Source: DAOTXS01 sp034433515 (GTDB taxonomy: Bacteria; Chloroflexota; Anaerolineae; UBA4142). From it: a stretch of 64,000 nucleotides of DNA. Each line of letters starts with the position of its first letter. The first letter of the stretch is position 1. Location: NCBI GenBank assembly GCA_034433515.1, contig DAOUAL010000023.1:1-64000 (forward strand), written 5' to 3'. Shown here piece after piece: positions 42,462 to 51,290 of the stretch. The position numbers and the translations under genes were made by a program. A model generated the notes under the pieces. The model was not told the DNA's origin and did not search any database. It saw only the letters and a program-made list of their open reading frames with translations.

Positions 42462-43385
42462 ATGGCAATTCAATCTGAACGTGCAACCATTGGGGTTATT
42501 GGTGGAAGCGGTGTTTATCAAATGGAGGGATTGACCGACGTCAAAGAAATCAAAGTCAAAACTCCGTTTGGTGATCCGAGTGACGTGATCGTTCTAGGTA
42601 CCTTAGGTAACCAACGAGTTGCGTTTCTGCCACGCCACGGTCGCGGTCATCGCATTATGCCGTCCGAACTTCCCGTTCGCGCGAACATCTATGCCTTGAA
42701 ATCACTAGGGGTCGAACGAATTATCTCGATTAGCGCGTGTGGTAGTCTGCGCGAAGACTTTGCCCCCCTCGATATTGTGATTCCCGATCAACTGTACGAT
42801 CGAACCAAGAGCCGTCCCCCCACATTTTTTGGCGAAGGGCTCGTGGTGCATATTTCGTTTGCGGATCCGTTTTGTCCCGAGTTGAGCCAGGTTCTTTACA
42901 ATGCTGCGATGCACGCCGGAGCGCGTGTGCACAAAGGCGGACGCTTGGTTGTCATTGAGGGACCGCAATTTTCTACCAAAGCAGAATCAGAAACGTATCG
43001 CGCTCTAAAGATGGACATTATTGGAATGACGGCGCTCCCGGAAGCCAAACTAGCGCGTGAGGCAGAAATCTGTTATGCCACGATTGCTATGGTAACCGAC
43101 TATGATGTGTGGCATCCGGCGCATGATTCGGTTACTGTGGAAATGGTTGTTCAAAACCTGTTGCGAAATGCCGAGATGGGCAAACGCATTGTTCGATATG
43201 CGGTGGATGAGGTGCCAACAACGCGTGAACATTGTCCCTGCCCCAATGCGCTCAAGGATGCCATCATTACGGCACGTGATCGAATCCCGGCAAACACCCG
43301 GAGAAAACTGGGGATTCTGCTCGATAAGTATTTGCCTTCGGAAGAGACTGCTACCCAATCGCGTAGAATAAAATTGAAAAGATAA
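42462..43385 (+). CDS. mtnP: S-methyl-5'-thioadenosine phosphorylase
   Basis: A 307-residue enzyme of methionine salvage that splits methylthioadenosine (a by-product of polyamine synthesis) into adenine and methylthioribose-1-phosphate. Motifs are IGVIGGSGVYQMEGL, LPRHGRGHRIMPSELPVRANIYALKSLGV, the phosphate site ISACGSLRE, VVIEGPQFSTKAESETYRALKMDIIGMTALPEAKLAREAEICYATIAMVTDYDVW. The start at 42462 is supported by AAGGAG; the 43 upstream in-frame codons cross the terminator and promoter. It has its own promoter, so linkage with the TIR gene is not implied. Confidence 0.95.
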   Translation: MAIQSERATIGVIGGSGVYQMEGLTDVKEIKVKTPFGDPSDVIVLGTLGNQRVAFLPRHGRGHRIMPSELPVRANIYALKSLGVERIISISACGSLREDFAPLDIVIPDQLYDRTKSRPPTFFGEGLVVHISFADPFCPELSQVLYNAAMHAGARVHKGGRLVVIEGPQFSTKAESETYRALKMDIIGMTALPEAKLAREAEICYATIAMVTDYDVWHPAHDSVTVEMVVQNLLRNAEMGKRIVRYAVDEVPTTREHCPCPNALKDAIITARDRIPANTRRKLGILLDKYLPSEETATQSRRIKLKR

Positions 43386-43467
43386 TGAATTCGCGTAGCG
43401 TTTTTCGCCTTAAAGATTTTGACTAGTTTCTTGATTGGTTTTTGGATAGTGTATTGCCTACACGAAC

Positions 43468-43510
43468 AAAATTGCCTCACCGAAAATGGGTGAGGCAATT
43501 TTGTTGGCTC
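43468..43510 (+). terminator. Terminator after mtnP
   Basis: AAAATTGCCTCAC (43468-43480) pairs with GTGAGGCAATTTT (43490-43502). The T-run is part of the 3' arm, and the A-run in the 5' arm could make it bidirectional for the decayed pit copy. Confidence 0.85.
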
Positions 43511-43544
43511 ATCTATTGATCAGACGAGAATGCGAAAGCGAGGC

Positions 43545-43734
43545 TCAGACCCATTGCTTGAGAACAAGCAACAGACTTGATGCGAGTACTGCAGAGATAG
43601 GAATTGTCGTGATCCATGCTGCTACAATCTGACCCATCACTCCCCATCTCACCTTGGATAATCGCTCCGCCGATCCCACTCCTAGAATTGCTGAACTGAC
43701 AACTTGGAGTGCTCACCGGTCCACCCAAGACGGC
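43545..43734 (-). pseudogene. Decayed 3' fragment of a second PiT phosphate transporter gene
   Basis: Read on the minus strand, this stretch resembles the C-terminal 60 or so residues of the adjacent PiT protein: VLGGPVST, then after a one-base frameshift around 43703-43710, TQVVSSAILGVGSAERLSKVRWG...AAWITTIPISAVLASSL and a stop at 43547-43545. The intact gene reads FLGGPVSTTQVVSSAVMGVGAAERVSKVHWD...AWFTTIPVSAILAAFF. The fragment begins two bases after the intact gene's stop. It is probably what remains of a tandem paralogue after an internal deletion. Confidence 0.75.
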
Positions 43735-43735
43735 G

Positions 43736-44728
43736 TCAAAACCAATGGCGCAGAATCAAGGCAAAGAAAGCAGCCAGGATTGCCGAGACCGGAATGGTGG
43801 TGAACCACGCCATTAGAATCTGAATCCCCACATCCCAATGCACTTTGGACACGCGCTCGGCTGCACCCACCCCCATCACCGCCGAACTAACCACCTGAGT
43901 CGTGCTCACGGGTCCACCTAAAAACGCTGCGGTCAAAATCACGCTGGCTGAACTGATCTGCGCGGTAAAGCCATGCACCGGGCGAATCTTGAAAAACTTG
44001 CCGCCAATCGTTCGAATTAATCGCCAACCGCCTACCCACGTCCCCCAGGCAATCGCCGCCGCACTAACGGCGACCACCCAGAGCGGGACATGAAATTCGG
44101 GAATCACCTTGCCGCTCACTAAACCCAGTGTAATAATGCCCATCGTCTTTTGCGCGTCATTGGTCCCATGCGATAATGCCAACGCAATCGCGGTAAACCA
44201 TTGACTCTTTTTGAAAAACTCATTGATGCTAGGCGGAAAAGGACGTGCCAAAAACAGCGTCAATCTCATCACAACAAATCCTACCATCAATCCAATGAGT
44301 GGTGATGTAGTTAACGCCATAGCCACCTTCCACACGCCGGACATTTTGACCACGCCCAAGCCACTCTCGACAATCGCGGCACCGATCAAACCGCCCACCA
44401 AGGCATGCGATGAACTCGACGGAATCCCCAGCCACCACGTAACCAGATTCCAAATAATCGCCGCTAAGAGGGCGGACATGGTTACGGATAATCGAATCTC
44501 GGTATCCACCAGCACTTCGTGCCCAATCGTCGTGGCAACCGCAACCCCAAACAGAAATGGACCGGTAAATTCTGCCATGGCGACCAACGTGAGTGCTTGG
44601 CGTCCCCCTAGGGCACGCGAGGCAATCATTGTGGCAACAATGTTTGAACTGTCGTGAAAGCCATTGAGAAAATCGAAAAATAATGCTAGAACGATAAGAA
44701 GAATGACCGGGATGGGAAAGTCAATCAT
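43736..44728 (-). CDS. PiT family inorganic phosphate transporter
   Basis: A 330-residue membrane transporter for phosphate (metal-phosphate coupled to protons or sodium). Both internal signatures are present: DFLNGFHDSSNIVATMIASRAL near the N terminus and SHGTNDAQKTMGIITLGL in the second half, with HALVGGLIGAAI and LGGPVSTTQVVSSAVMGVG. I start it at the ATG at 44728 (MIDFPIPVILLIVLAL), which has GGAG upstream; the 20 extra upstream codons fall in the leader hairpins. A truncated, frameshifted relative of its 3' end lies immediately downstream. Confidence 0.93.
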   Translation of the reverse strand: MIDFPIPVILLIVLALFFDFLNGFHDSSNIVATMIASRALGGRQALTLVAMAEFTGPFLFGVAVATTIGHEVLVDTEIRLSVTMSALLAAIIWNLVTWWLGIPSSSSHALVGGLIGAAIVESGLGVVKMSGVWKVAMALTTSPLIGLMVGFVVMRLTLFLARPFPPSINEFFKKSQWFTAIALALSHGTNDAQKTMGIITLGLVSGKVIPEFHVPLWVVAVSAAAIAWGTWVGGWRLIRTIGGKFFKIRPVHGFTAQISSASVILTAAFLGGPVSTTQVVSSAVMGVGAAERVSKVHWDVGIQILMAWFTTIPVSAILAAFFALILRHWF

Positions 44729-44734
44729 AAAGGC

Positions 44735-44865
44735 AACTCCAATGCTAGTGAATAATAAAGCCCGTCTCACGCTATCGGAAACGGGCACAAACCCCTATTG
44801 CAATCGTGTGCAATAGCCCCAGCGCTATCTTGTCTCGATTATATCAAGATAACCTATGATGTCAA
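44735..44865 (-). promoter_or_regulatory. Consensus promoter and structured leader of the phosphate transporter gene
   Basis: On the minus strand a perfect TTGACA (44865-44860) and perfect TATAAT (44843-44838) are 16 bp apart, giving a leader of about 100 nt. It contains CTATTGCA/TGCAATAG (44795-44802/44809-44816) and a terminator-like hairpin GCCCGT/ACGGGC (44760-44765/44781-44786) followed by TTTATTATT. The repeated GATAGC segments offer alternative pairings. I do not recognise a known riboswitch class. Confidence 0.6.
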
Positions 44866-44870
44866 AATTT

Positions 44871-45977
44871 CTACCTGAACTCTTCGCGGCGCACTGTAAC
44901 CTGCTCTAGCCGATCCAACCGCACGTTTACACCAATCCCCGGCTGAGTGGGCACCGTCATCATGCCTTGCGCGTCAACAGTAAATTCCGGCTCAACAAGG
45001 TCTTGGGCCCAATAGCGCTGGCTTGCCGATATATCGCCCGGCAACACAAAGTTGGGTAGTGAGGCTAATGCCACATTCCCCGCCCGACCAATCCCCGACT
45101 CGAGCATGCCACCGTGCCACACTGGAATCTGATGCTCCATACACAAATCATGAATTTTTTTCGATTCGACGAAACCACCTACGCGCCCCGGCTTGATATT
45201 GATGTTACGGCAACTTTTGAGTTCGATTGCCGCGCGCGCGTCTGCCGCGTTGTGAATACTTTCGTCCAAACAGATCGGTGTCTTGAGTTGCGCTTGTAGT
45301 TTGGAATGCTGATAAATATCGTCATAACCCAACGGTTGCTCGATCAACAACAAATTGAACTCGTCGAGCGCACGCAACGTGTCCACATCGCTGAGCGTGT
45401 ACGCCGAGTTGGCATCCACTTGCATCACTATATTTGGAAAGGCACGCCGTGCCGCCGCTACAAATTGAACATCGCGCCCGGGCGCAATTTTGATTTTAAT
45501 TCTACCGTAACCTTCTCTTAGGTAACCTTCGATTCGCTTGACCAACGCTGCCGGCGATGATTGAATGCCAATGCTTACGCCCACCGCAATTTTCTCGCGG
45601 GTGCCACCCAACATCTTGGATAAAGAAATCCCGCGTGCTTTGGCAAACAAATCCCATAAGGCAAATTCCAAACCGGCTTTTGCCATATTGTGCCCGCGAA
45701 CACGTACCCCACGCTGAATGACCTCTTCGATACTCGTAAGGTCTTGCCCCACCACGTTCGGAATCAAATAGTCACGCAGGATATGCCACGCGGTCTGTAC
45801 AGTCTCGTACGAATAAAATGGCGCGGCATCTGCCGGACTCTCACCCCAGCCGGTCAGCCCTTCGGCGTCCACACGGACGATGAGATGTTCGATGTCGCTT
45901 TCAACGCCAAACGAGGTTTCAAATGGAGCAACGAGATGCATTTTGATGTGTCGCAATTCAATACGATCAATCCGCAT
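44871..45977 (-). CDS. Enolase-superfamily enzyme (o-succinylbenzoate synthase / N-acylamino acid racemase type)
   Basis: A 368-residue enzyme of the muconate-lactonising subgroup. The capping domain contains KMHLVAPFETSFG; the barrel contains the catalytic KIKI (second Lys as base), Asp in MQVDANSAY, Glu in LLIEQPL, Asp-Glu in CLDESI and Lys in NIKPGRVGG, ending with the family hallmark WHGGMLESGIGRAGNVALASLPNF. This combination is typical of MenC/NSAR proteins, which act in menaquinone synthesis or racemise N-succinyl amino acids. No other men genes are nearby, so the two roles cannot be separated. The pit promoter starts just upstream of its 3' end. Confidence 0.88.
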   Translation of the reverse strand: MRIDRIELRHIKMHLVAPFETSFGVESDIEHLIVRVDAEGLTGWGESPADAAPFYSYETVQTAWHILRDYLIPNVVGQDLTSIEEVIQRGVRVRGHNMAKAGLEFALWDLFAKARGISLSKMLGGTREKIAVGVSIGIQSSPAALVKRIEGYLREGYGRIKIKIAPGRDVQFVAAARRAFPNIVMQVDANSAYTLSDVDTLRALDEFNLLLIEQPLGYDDIYQHSKLQAQLKTPICLDESIHNAADARAAIELKSCRNINIKPGRVGGFVESKKIHDLCMEHQIPVWHGGMLESGIGRAGNVALASLPNFVLPGDISASQRYWAQDLVEPEFTVDAQGMMTVPTQPGIGVNVRLDRLEQVTVRREEFR

Positions 45978-45979
45978 AA

Positions 45980-46430
45980 GTCTCCCTTGAAAATAGGCTT
46001 GTAGGCGCGCGATTCATCGCACGGGCGCTCTTGAAAATGTAGGACAAATTTGAAATTTGTCCTACACCCAGTCCATTTTTCATCCGACTTCTGGTGCGCC
46101 AACGGCGGGTGCGCGATTCATCGCGCGGGCGCTCAACCGCCGTACTACGAGCTCACGCGCTTATCTTTACTGGCGTGCTGAAGGCGAATGAGCCACTCCT
46201 TCGGAAAATAGACCGCTAAAGATGTGGGACAAATTGACCGTGTAGCATGGCGACCGCCAATCATCTCAACTCGACCGCAAAGACGGCAGAGAAAAAATCT
46301 TAAACTCTGCGGTTAGTGAATCGGTGGGCGTGCTACGGTCTCGACAAATTTGAAATTTGTCCTACGCCTAGTCCATTTTCATCTGAGCACTGGCGTGCCA
46401 ACGACGACTGAACAACACTTTGTAAAGCCA
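45980..46430. repeat. Cluster of dispersed palindromic repeats, gene-free
   Basis: This stretch of about 450 bases has no supportable gene. It holds two copies of the GACAAATTTGAAATTTGTC palindrome with shared flanks (46031-46100 and 46343-46399), two GCGCGATTCATCGC units (46007-46030 and 46112-46135) and the ACTACGAGCTCAC module (46144-46156). All of these match modules of 20253-20460 in a shuffled order. Such clusters act as recombination-prone or REP-like sequences in other bacteria. Confidence 0.8.
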
Positions 46431-46434
46431 TCAA

Positions 46435-47640
46435 CTACGCTCCAAATTTGGTCAGCCGTTGCGCATTCGCTAACGCCATAGGCATCAAATCTTTTGCTGG
46501 CAAGCGACCGAGTGAACCACGCGCGCACGCACGTTCGCTATACTCGGCGATGCCGTCTGCGCGCACAAATTTGGAATAGAGCATTACAGGGACCGGATGC
46601 CATGAATGCGATTTGAGTAACGCTGGCGTCGAGTGATCGCCGCCAACGATAATCACGTCCGGTTTCAGCGCCAGCAAACGCGGGAGTTGCGCATCCACCT
46701 CTTCAATAACATGAACCTTACCGTCGAAATTTCCATCTTCGCCGTACGAATCGGTCTTTTTCACATGCAGATAAAAGAAATCGAAATCGTTCCAATGTTT
46801 TTCGAGCGCGGCAAACTCATCCGCAATGGTTTCGCCTTCGACCGGGATTGTTTGCATTCCCAAAAGTTTTCCCAAACCACGATACATCGGATAGACGGCA
46901 ATGGCAGCAGCGCGCAAACCAAACGCTTCTTCATAACTGGGCCAATGTGGTTTCTTGGCAAAACCGCGCAAGAGAATCATATTTGCCGCCGGTTGATTCG
47001 CCAGCCGTTGGCGCGCTTGCTTGATAAACTGATTCGCCACCTTGGCAGTCTTGGCAGATTTCTGATCGAGCGCCTTGACCGGCAAGGCTGGCACACCTAG
47101 TCGTTGTGGATCAGTTTCGGTCAATGCATCGCCCAGCCCTTTGCCGCGCAACACCAACACAAAACGATGTTCCTTCACTGTCTCGACCAAGATTTGCACG
47201 CCGGGAATTTTGATCGTACGGAGCAGTTTGACCAACTCGATATTCGTTGAGGTGGCGAGGCGCCCCGCGCGCCGATCGGTGAGGTGGCCATCGGCATCAA
47301 TCGTTGCAAAGTTCCCGCGTGCCGCCACATCGTTGGGTCCCAAATCGAAATCAATGCCGAGTGCCTCCAGCACACCGCGTCCAATTTCGTACTGCAATGG
47401 ATCGTAGCCAAACATGCCCAAATGACCAGGTCCACTTCCCGGGGTAATGCCGGGGGCCACGGGATCGGCCAGCCCTAACGCTGATTGCGCCGCGAGTGCA
47501 TCCAGATTCGGTTTGCGCGCCGCTTCGAGTTCGGTTTTGCCGCTCGGTGTCAGCGGCAAACCGCCGACCCCATCCATCACCAGCAGTACAATTTTTGTCT
47601 TGGCTGGCACAATCAATTCGCGCATCCGTTGCATATCCAT
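46435..47640 (-). CDS. apgM: Cofactor-independent phosphoglycerate mutase, archaeal type (ApgM)
   Basis: A 401-residue enzyme interconverting 2- and 3-phosphoglycerate in glycolysis. It belongs to the alkaline phosphatase superfamily: KIVLLVMDGVGGLP (metal-binding Asp), GITPGSGPGHLGMFGYDP (the nucleophile Ser region), ARGNFATID, LHVKKTDSYGEDGNFDGKVHVIEEVD and VIIVGGDHSTPALLKSHSWHPVPVML. The start at 47640 has GGAGG 8 bp upstream; nine further in-frame codons before it are unlikely. It stands alone, divergent from the DUF2207 gene. Confidence 0.93.
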   Translation of the reverse strand: MDMQRMRELIVPAKTKIVLLVMDGVGGLPLTPSGKTELEAARKPNLDALAAQSALGLADPVAPGITPGSGPGHLGMFGYDPLQYEIGRGVLEALGIDFDLGPNDVAARGNFATIDADGHLTDRRAGRLATSTNIELVKLLRTIKIPGVQILVETVKEHRFVLVLRGKGLGDALTETDPQRLGVPALPVKALDQKSAKTAKVANQFIKQARQRLANQPAANMILLRGFAKKPHWPSYEEAFGLRAAAIAVYPMYRGLGKLLGMQTIPVEGETIADEFAALEKHWNDFDFFYLHVKKTDSYGEDGNFDGKVHVIEEVDAQLPRLLALKPDVIIVGGDHSTPALLKSHSWHPVPVMLYSKFVRADGIAEYSERACARGSLGRLPAKDLMPMALANAQRLTKFGA

Positions 47641-47763
47641 GGCTTTACCTCCGGGGATAACATCCAAAGCTCATCTTAACACTGGGCGCGTGAGATGTCA
47701 AAATAGCATTTTCCTTTTCGATAAATTTGTCGTATAATATCGCCAATCAATCGGAGGATGTCC

Positions 47764-49650
47764 ATGAATATGCAACGAACTCTGCGCTTGATTTTTCCGC
47801 TACTCGTCATCCTGTCCCTGTTTTTCCTCGCCTTGCCTACGGCGGCTCAAAGTAAAAGCGTTACCGTCACCCGCCGCGATTACGATGTAACAATTCAGGT
47901 CAATGGCGATGTGCGCATCACCGAAACCTGGGAAGCGCGATTTTCCGGCGGACCGTTCACCTTTGCCTTTCGTGGCATCACTTTGAATAAAGTCGAAGCC
48001 ATTGATAGTTTTGCCGTCTCGGAAAATGGGCGCCCTTATCAAGCCAGTCCCTCCCAAGCCGCCAACACGTTTACCACGTATCGAGAAAGCGGCCAACAAT
48101 TTGTCAAATGGTTTTTCCCACCCACCATGAATCAAACTCGCACGTTTGTGATTCAATACACCTTGCACGGGGCGTTGCGCATTTACGAGGGAGGCGATCA
48201 ATTCTGGTGGAAAATCATCGAAGGGGATCGTGGCTATCTCATTGAACGATCAACGATCACCGTGAATCTGCCGGCAACATTTCCCACCGATCAATTAAAA
48301 GCGGCAGTAACCACCGGGAGGGGGAGCGCAACGATTCGGGATGGCAAGACGATTGTCTTTACCAGTACGAGTCTGGGTGAAAGCGGCGAACTGGAAATTC
48401 GCGTTCAGTTTCCACACGGCGTTGTAACGGCTTCCGCTCCCAGTTGGCAAGCTGCCGCCGATGCCGAAGCGGCGGCGAAAGCCGAAGCAGAAAAATATAA
48501 ACCGATTCTCAACCTGGGGTTTCTCTTTATCGGACTGGTGCTCTTGTTGTTGGGTCCCCTGGGACTCTATTTGCTCTGGTATCTGCAAGGACGCGATCCC
48601 TCCACGCCGATGATCGCACAAACAAGCGCGCCCCCAAGCAACCTGCCGCCTGGCGTGATGGGCACCCTGATTGACGAACGCGCCGATATGAAGGACATTA
48701 TCGCTTCAATCGTGGATTTGGCGCGCCGCGGCGTGATCAAAATCATCGAAAAAGCAGAGCCGGGTTTTCTTGGCATTGGCACGAATCGCGATTTCGTGTT
48801 TGAGCTCGTCGGTGATACGAAAGGACTGCGTAAGTACGAAAAGACCCTTATCGAAAAAGTATTTGGCGGTGGCACCCAGCGCGAATTATCAGATTTAAAA
48901 GAAAAATTTTACACGGCGATTCCAACGCTCCAATCGCAAATGTACGAAGAGGTCACCAAAGACGGATATTTCCCGGCAAACCCCAACGCCACGCGATTAA
49001 AATATGCCGGCTTGGGCATCGCCGCGCTTGTCATCTTTGGTGGCATTGGCTTTTGTTTCTTTGGTGCACTAGTGGAGTACGCTGAACTAGCCATTTGCCC
49101 GGCGATTTCGTTGATCGCGACCGCAATCGGCTTGATTACGCTCAGTCCGTTTATGCCGCGTCGCACCCTTAAAGGTGCAGCCGAACGGCAAAAATGGATC
49201 GCCTTCAAACGCTACCTAGAGAGCATTGAAAAGTTTGCCAAACTTGATCAAGCCAAAGAATTGTTTGACAAGTACTTGCCCTATGCGATTGCGTTTGGTT
49301 TAGAAAAATCGTGGGTGCAAAAATTTGCAGCGGTGGGCACCCCTGCCCCGGTCTGGTATGATACCTACACACCTCGACGATTCGGCGATACAAGTCGCCA
49401 AGGATGGGGTGCCGGGATGGGCAGGAGTGGTGGCGGTGTTTCCGGCGGCAGACAAATGCCCTCACTCGATAGTATGGCAAGCGGCTCGTTTCGCGGACTC
49501 GATTCGATGAGCGAAGGATTTTTCTCGATGCTCAACTCTACCGCATCGGTCCTCAGCAGCGCCCCCTCTAGTTCTGGCGGCGGTGGCTGGAGCGGTGGCG
49601 GAGGAGGAGGCGGCGGCGGTGGTGGCGGCGGCTCTTCCGGCTTTGGATAG
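47764..49650 (+). CDS. DUF2207 family membrane protein with Gly-rich tail
   Basis: A 628-residue protein: signal peptide (LIFPLLVILSLFFLALPTAAQS), an extracytoplasmic beta-rich domain (about 25-225; YDVTIQVNGDVRITETWEARFSGGPFTFAFRGI is the DUF2207 start), a membrane helix (about 240-265), a cytoplasmic part and two more helices around 420-465, ending with a cysteine-free Gly/Ser stretch (SGGGGWSGGGGGG...) typical of this family. Function unknown. I choose the second ATG (47764) because GGAGG (47753-47757) is then correctly spaced; TATAAT at 47733-47738 is a likely -10 box. It heads a five-gene cluster ending with an SPFH protein. Confidence 0.87.
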   Translation: MNMQRTLRLIFPLLVILSLFFLALPTAAQSKSVTVTRRDYDVTIQVNGDVRITETWEARFSGGPFTFAFRGITLNKVEAIDSFAVSENGRPYQASPSQAANTFTTYRESGQQFVKWFFPPTMNQTRTFVIQYTLHGALRIYEGGDQFWWKIIEGDRGYLIERSTITVNLPATFPTDQLKAAVTTGRGSATIRDGKTIVFTSTSLGESGELEIRVQFPHGVVTASAPSWQAAADAEAAAKAEAEKYKPILNLGFLFIGLVLLLLGPLGLYLLWYLQGRDPSTPMIAQTSAPPSNLPPGVMGTLIDERADMKDIIASIVDLARRGVIKIIEKAEPGFLGIGTNRDFVFELVGDTKGLRKYEKTLIEKVFGGGTQRELSDLKEKFYTAIPTLQSQMYEEVTKDGYFPANPNATRLKYAGLGIAALVIFGGIGFCFFGALVEYAELAICPAISLIATAIGLITLSPFMPRRTLKGAAERQKWIAFKRYLESIEKFAKLDQAKELFDKYLPYAIAFGLEKSWVQKFAAVGTPAPVWYDTYTPRRFGDTSRQGWGAGMGRSGGGVSGGRQMPSLDSMASGSFRGLDSMSEGFFSMLNSTASVLSSAPSSSGGGGWSGGGGGGGGGGGGGSSGFG

Positions 49651-49679
49651 AATCGAATCACCAATTCAGTGGAGGTCGC

Positions 49680-50213
49680 ATGACAACCGGTCGCATCGTG
49701 GGAATCATTTTGATGCTTGCAGGGCTAGCCATTTGCGGCATCGTTTCGCTATTTTTGGGTTTGGGCGCGATGGGTTCGGGTCCCGCGCCGCTTTCGCCGG
49801 CTGGCGCAGTGCTGGGGATCGCCTTGTTTGGTGTGGTGCCATTGCTGATTCTGGGTGGCGTGGGCGTCTTTATGTTCATCAAAGGTGGACAGGAAGCCGC
49901 CGAGATGGCAGACGTGCGCAAGAAGGAACGCTTGCTTGGAATGATTCAAGCCGCCGGGAAAATTTCGCTGGGCAACGCCGCCATCGAACTCAAGATGACG
50001 CGCGATCAAGTGAAAAATGCAATCCTCGAATTAGTGAACCAGGGATTGTTCACCGGCTATATCAATTGGAAAGAAGGCATCTTTTATTCCAAAGATGTTT
50101 CGCAGATGCAGACAACCAAATGTCCCAACTGCGGCGGCGAGCGTTCTGCGGTAGGCAAGGGCGTTATCAAATGTGAGTACTGCGGCGCCGAGTTGTTCCT
50201 GCCGCAGAGTTAG
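49680..50213 (+). CDS. Small membrane protein with winged-helix-like region and zinc ribbon
   Basis: A 177-residue protein: two membrane helices (about 5-30 and 42-67), a soluble part MIQAAGKISLGNAAIELKMTRDQVKNAILELVNQGLFTGYINWKEGIFYSK that looks like a PCI/winged-helix motif, and a C-terminal zinc ribbon (CPNC...CEYC). I do not recognise a named family. The combination of membrane helices and a cytosolic zinc ribbon resembles small partner proteins of PspA/SPFH clusters such as YdjG of B. subtilis. The stop codon overlaps the region of the next gene's upstream in-frame GTG. Confidence 0.7.
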   Translation: MTTGRIVGIILMLAGLAICGIVSLFLGLGAMGSGPAPLSPAGAVLGIALFGVVPLLILGGVGVFMFIKGGQEAAEMADVRKKERLLGMIQAAGKISLGNAAIELKMTRDQVKNAILELVNQGLFTGYINWKEGIFYSKDVSQMQTTKCPNCGGERSAVGKGVIKCEYCGAELFLPQS

Positions 50214-50254
50214 TGCCGAACGGCTGGGCGCTCAGTCGGACAGGAGCAAACGGA

Positions 50255-51262
50255 ATGGATAGTATTCAACAGCGCATCCTTGAGATTGCCTTGCAATTGC
50301 CGGGCTATTTGGGCTACGAAGCCAAAGAGCGGCGACGCGATATGGACAAGTACACGCGCACGACGCTCGCCAACAAGTACGAAGAACTTCACACCGCGCT
50401 CGCCCGCGTGCGCGCCAAAGCCCCGCTGGAACAAGCCGTTGATTTGGAGAACCTCGACCAAAAATTATTGCGGCTCATCGCTCGCTTTGAAACTGCACCA
50501 CGCGGCTACGCCGGCTGGTTCGATGCCGCGCAAATTGTCGAGGAAGATTTGGATGCGTTGACTCAATTCGATGCCGCGTTGGCGAACGGCGTGCCGCAAC
50601 TCAAAGCGGCGATTGAATGCGTGGCAATCGCGGTGAAAGCGAAACAAGGGTTTGAGGATGCCATTAGCGCGTGTGCCGAATTGCTAGACAACTTGAATGC
50701 ACGCTTTGATGAACGCGAACAATTCCTAGCCACCGGCAAGAAACCAGCCCTGAGCATTCTTCCCACCCCGCGCATTGAATCCCCCCTTGCTGCGCTCGAA
50801 GCCAAAAAAGCGCCACCCGCTGAATTGCTTGCGCTGGCTAACTTGAAATTAAACGACGCCATCGAGTACGCGGCAACCGACTATCTCGTGGCTGGCAAGA
50901 TCACGTACACCATTCCGACCGGCTCTTTCTGGGCATTCCTTCTGCAAGACGGCAACCAGAAACTTTGGCTGCGGGTGGGACCGGGGAACGAGATTGCCAC
51001 TTGCAAACAAATCCAATTTACAGTATCATCTCCGTTGCCCGAAACACTGGAATATAGCGGCGAAAGATTGACGCGCAATACCAGCGGACAAGCCCACGTG
51101 AGTGTGGAAGGCGCGGGCGGCGTCAAACGTGGCACAGTCGAGTATGCGCGCTATGGCGCAGACTCGGGCGCGCGTTTGTGGATTGAAAACTTTGGCACAG
51201 AGACGCGCATCATGTTCGGGCATACGCTTGATGTAACAGAAGTCAAGATTTATCGTAGATGA
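50255..51262 (+). CDS. Uncharacterised cytosolic protein with DUF4178-like C terminus
   Basis: A 335-residue soluble protein. Residues about 1-170 are predicted helical (MDSIQQRILEIALQLPGYLGYEAKERRRDMDKYTRTTLANKYEELHTAL). The C-terminal 150 residues, YLVAGKITYTIPTGSFWAFLLQDGNQKLWLRVGPGNEI and following strands, resemble DUF4178 domains seen near PspA and SPFH genes. This assignment is by eye. I chose the ATG at 50255 (GGAG about 13 bp upstream) over the GTG at 50213. It lies between the zinc-ribbon membrane protein and pspA. Confidence 0.65.
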   Translation: MDSIQQRILEIALQLPGYLGYEAKERRRDMDKYTRTTLANKYEELHTALARVRAKAPLEQAVDLENLDQKLLRLIARFETAPRGYAGWFDAAQIVEEDLDALTQFDAALANGVPQLKAAIECVAIAVKAKQGFEDAISACAELLDNLNARFDEREQFLATGKKPALSILPTPRIESPLAALEAKKAPPAELLALANLKLNDAIEYAATDYLVAGKITYTIPTGSFWAFLLQDGNQKLWLRVGPGNEIATCKQIQFTVSSPLPETLEYSGERLTRNTSGQAHVSVEGAGGVKRGTVEYARYGADSGARLWIENFGTETRIMFGHTLDVTEVKIYRR

Positions 51263-51290
51263 AAAGACCGCTATTTCCCAAGGAGGAAAA

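Noticed and set aside
42462..43385. mtnP as a third member of the kinase/TIR system
   Set aside because: A strong terminator and a separate promoter lie between them, and MTA phosphorylase has a clear housekeeping role.
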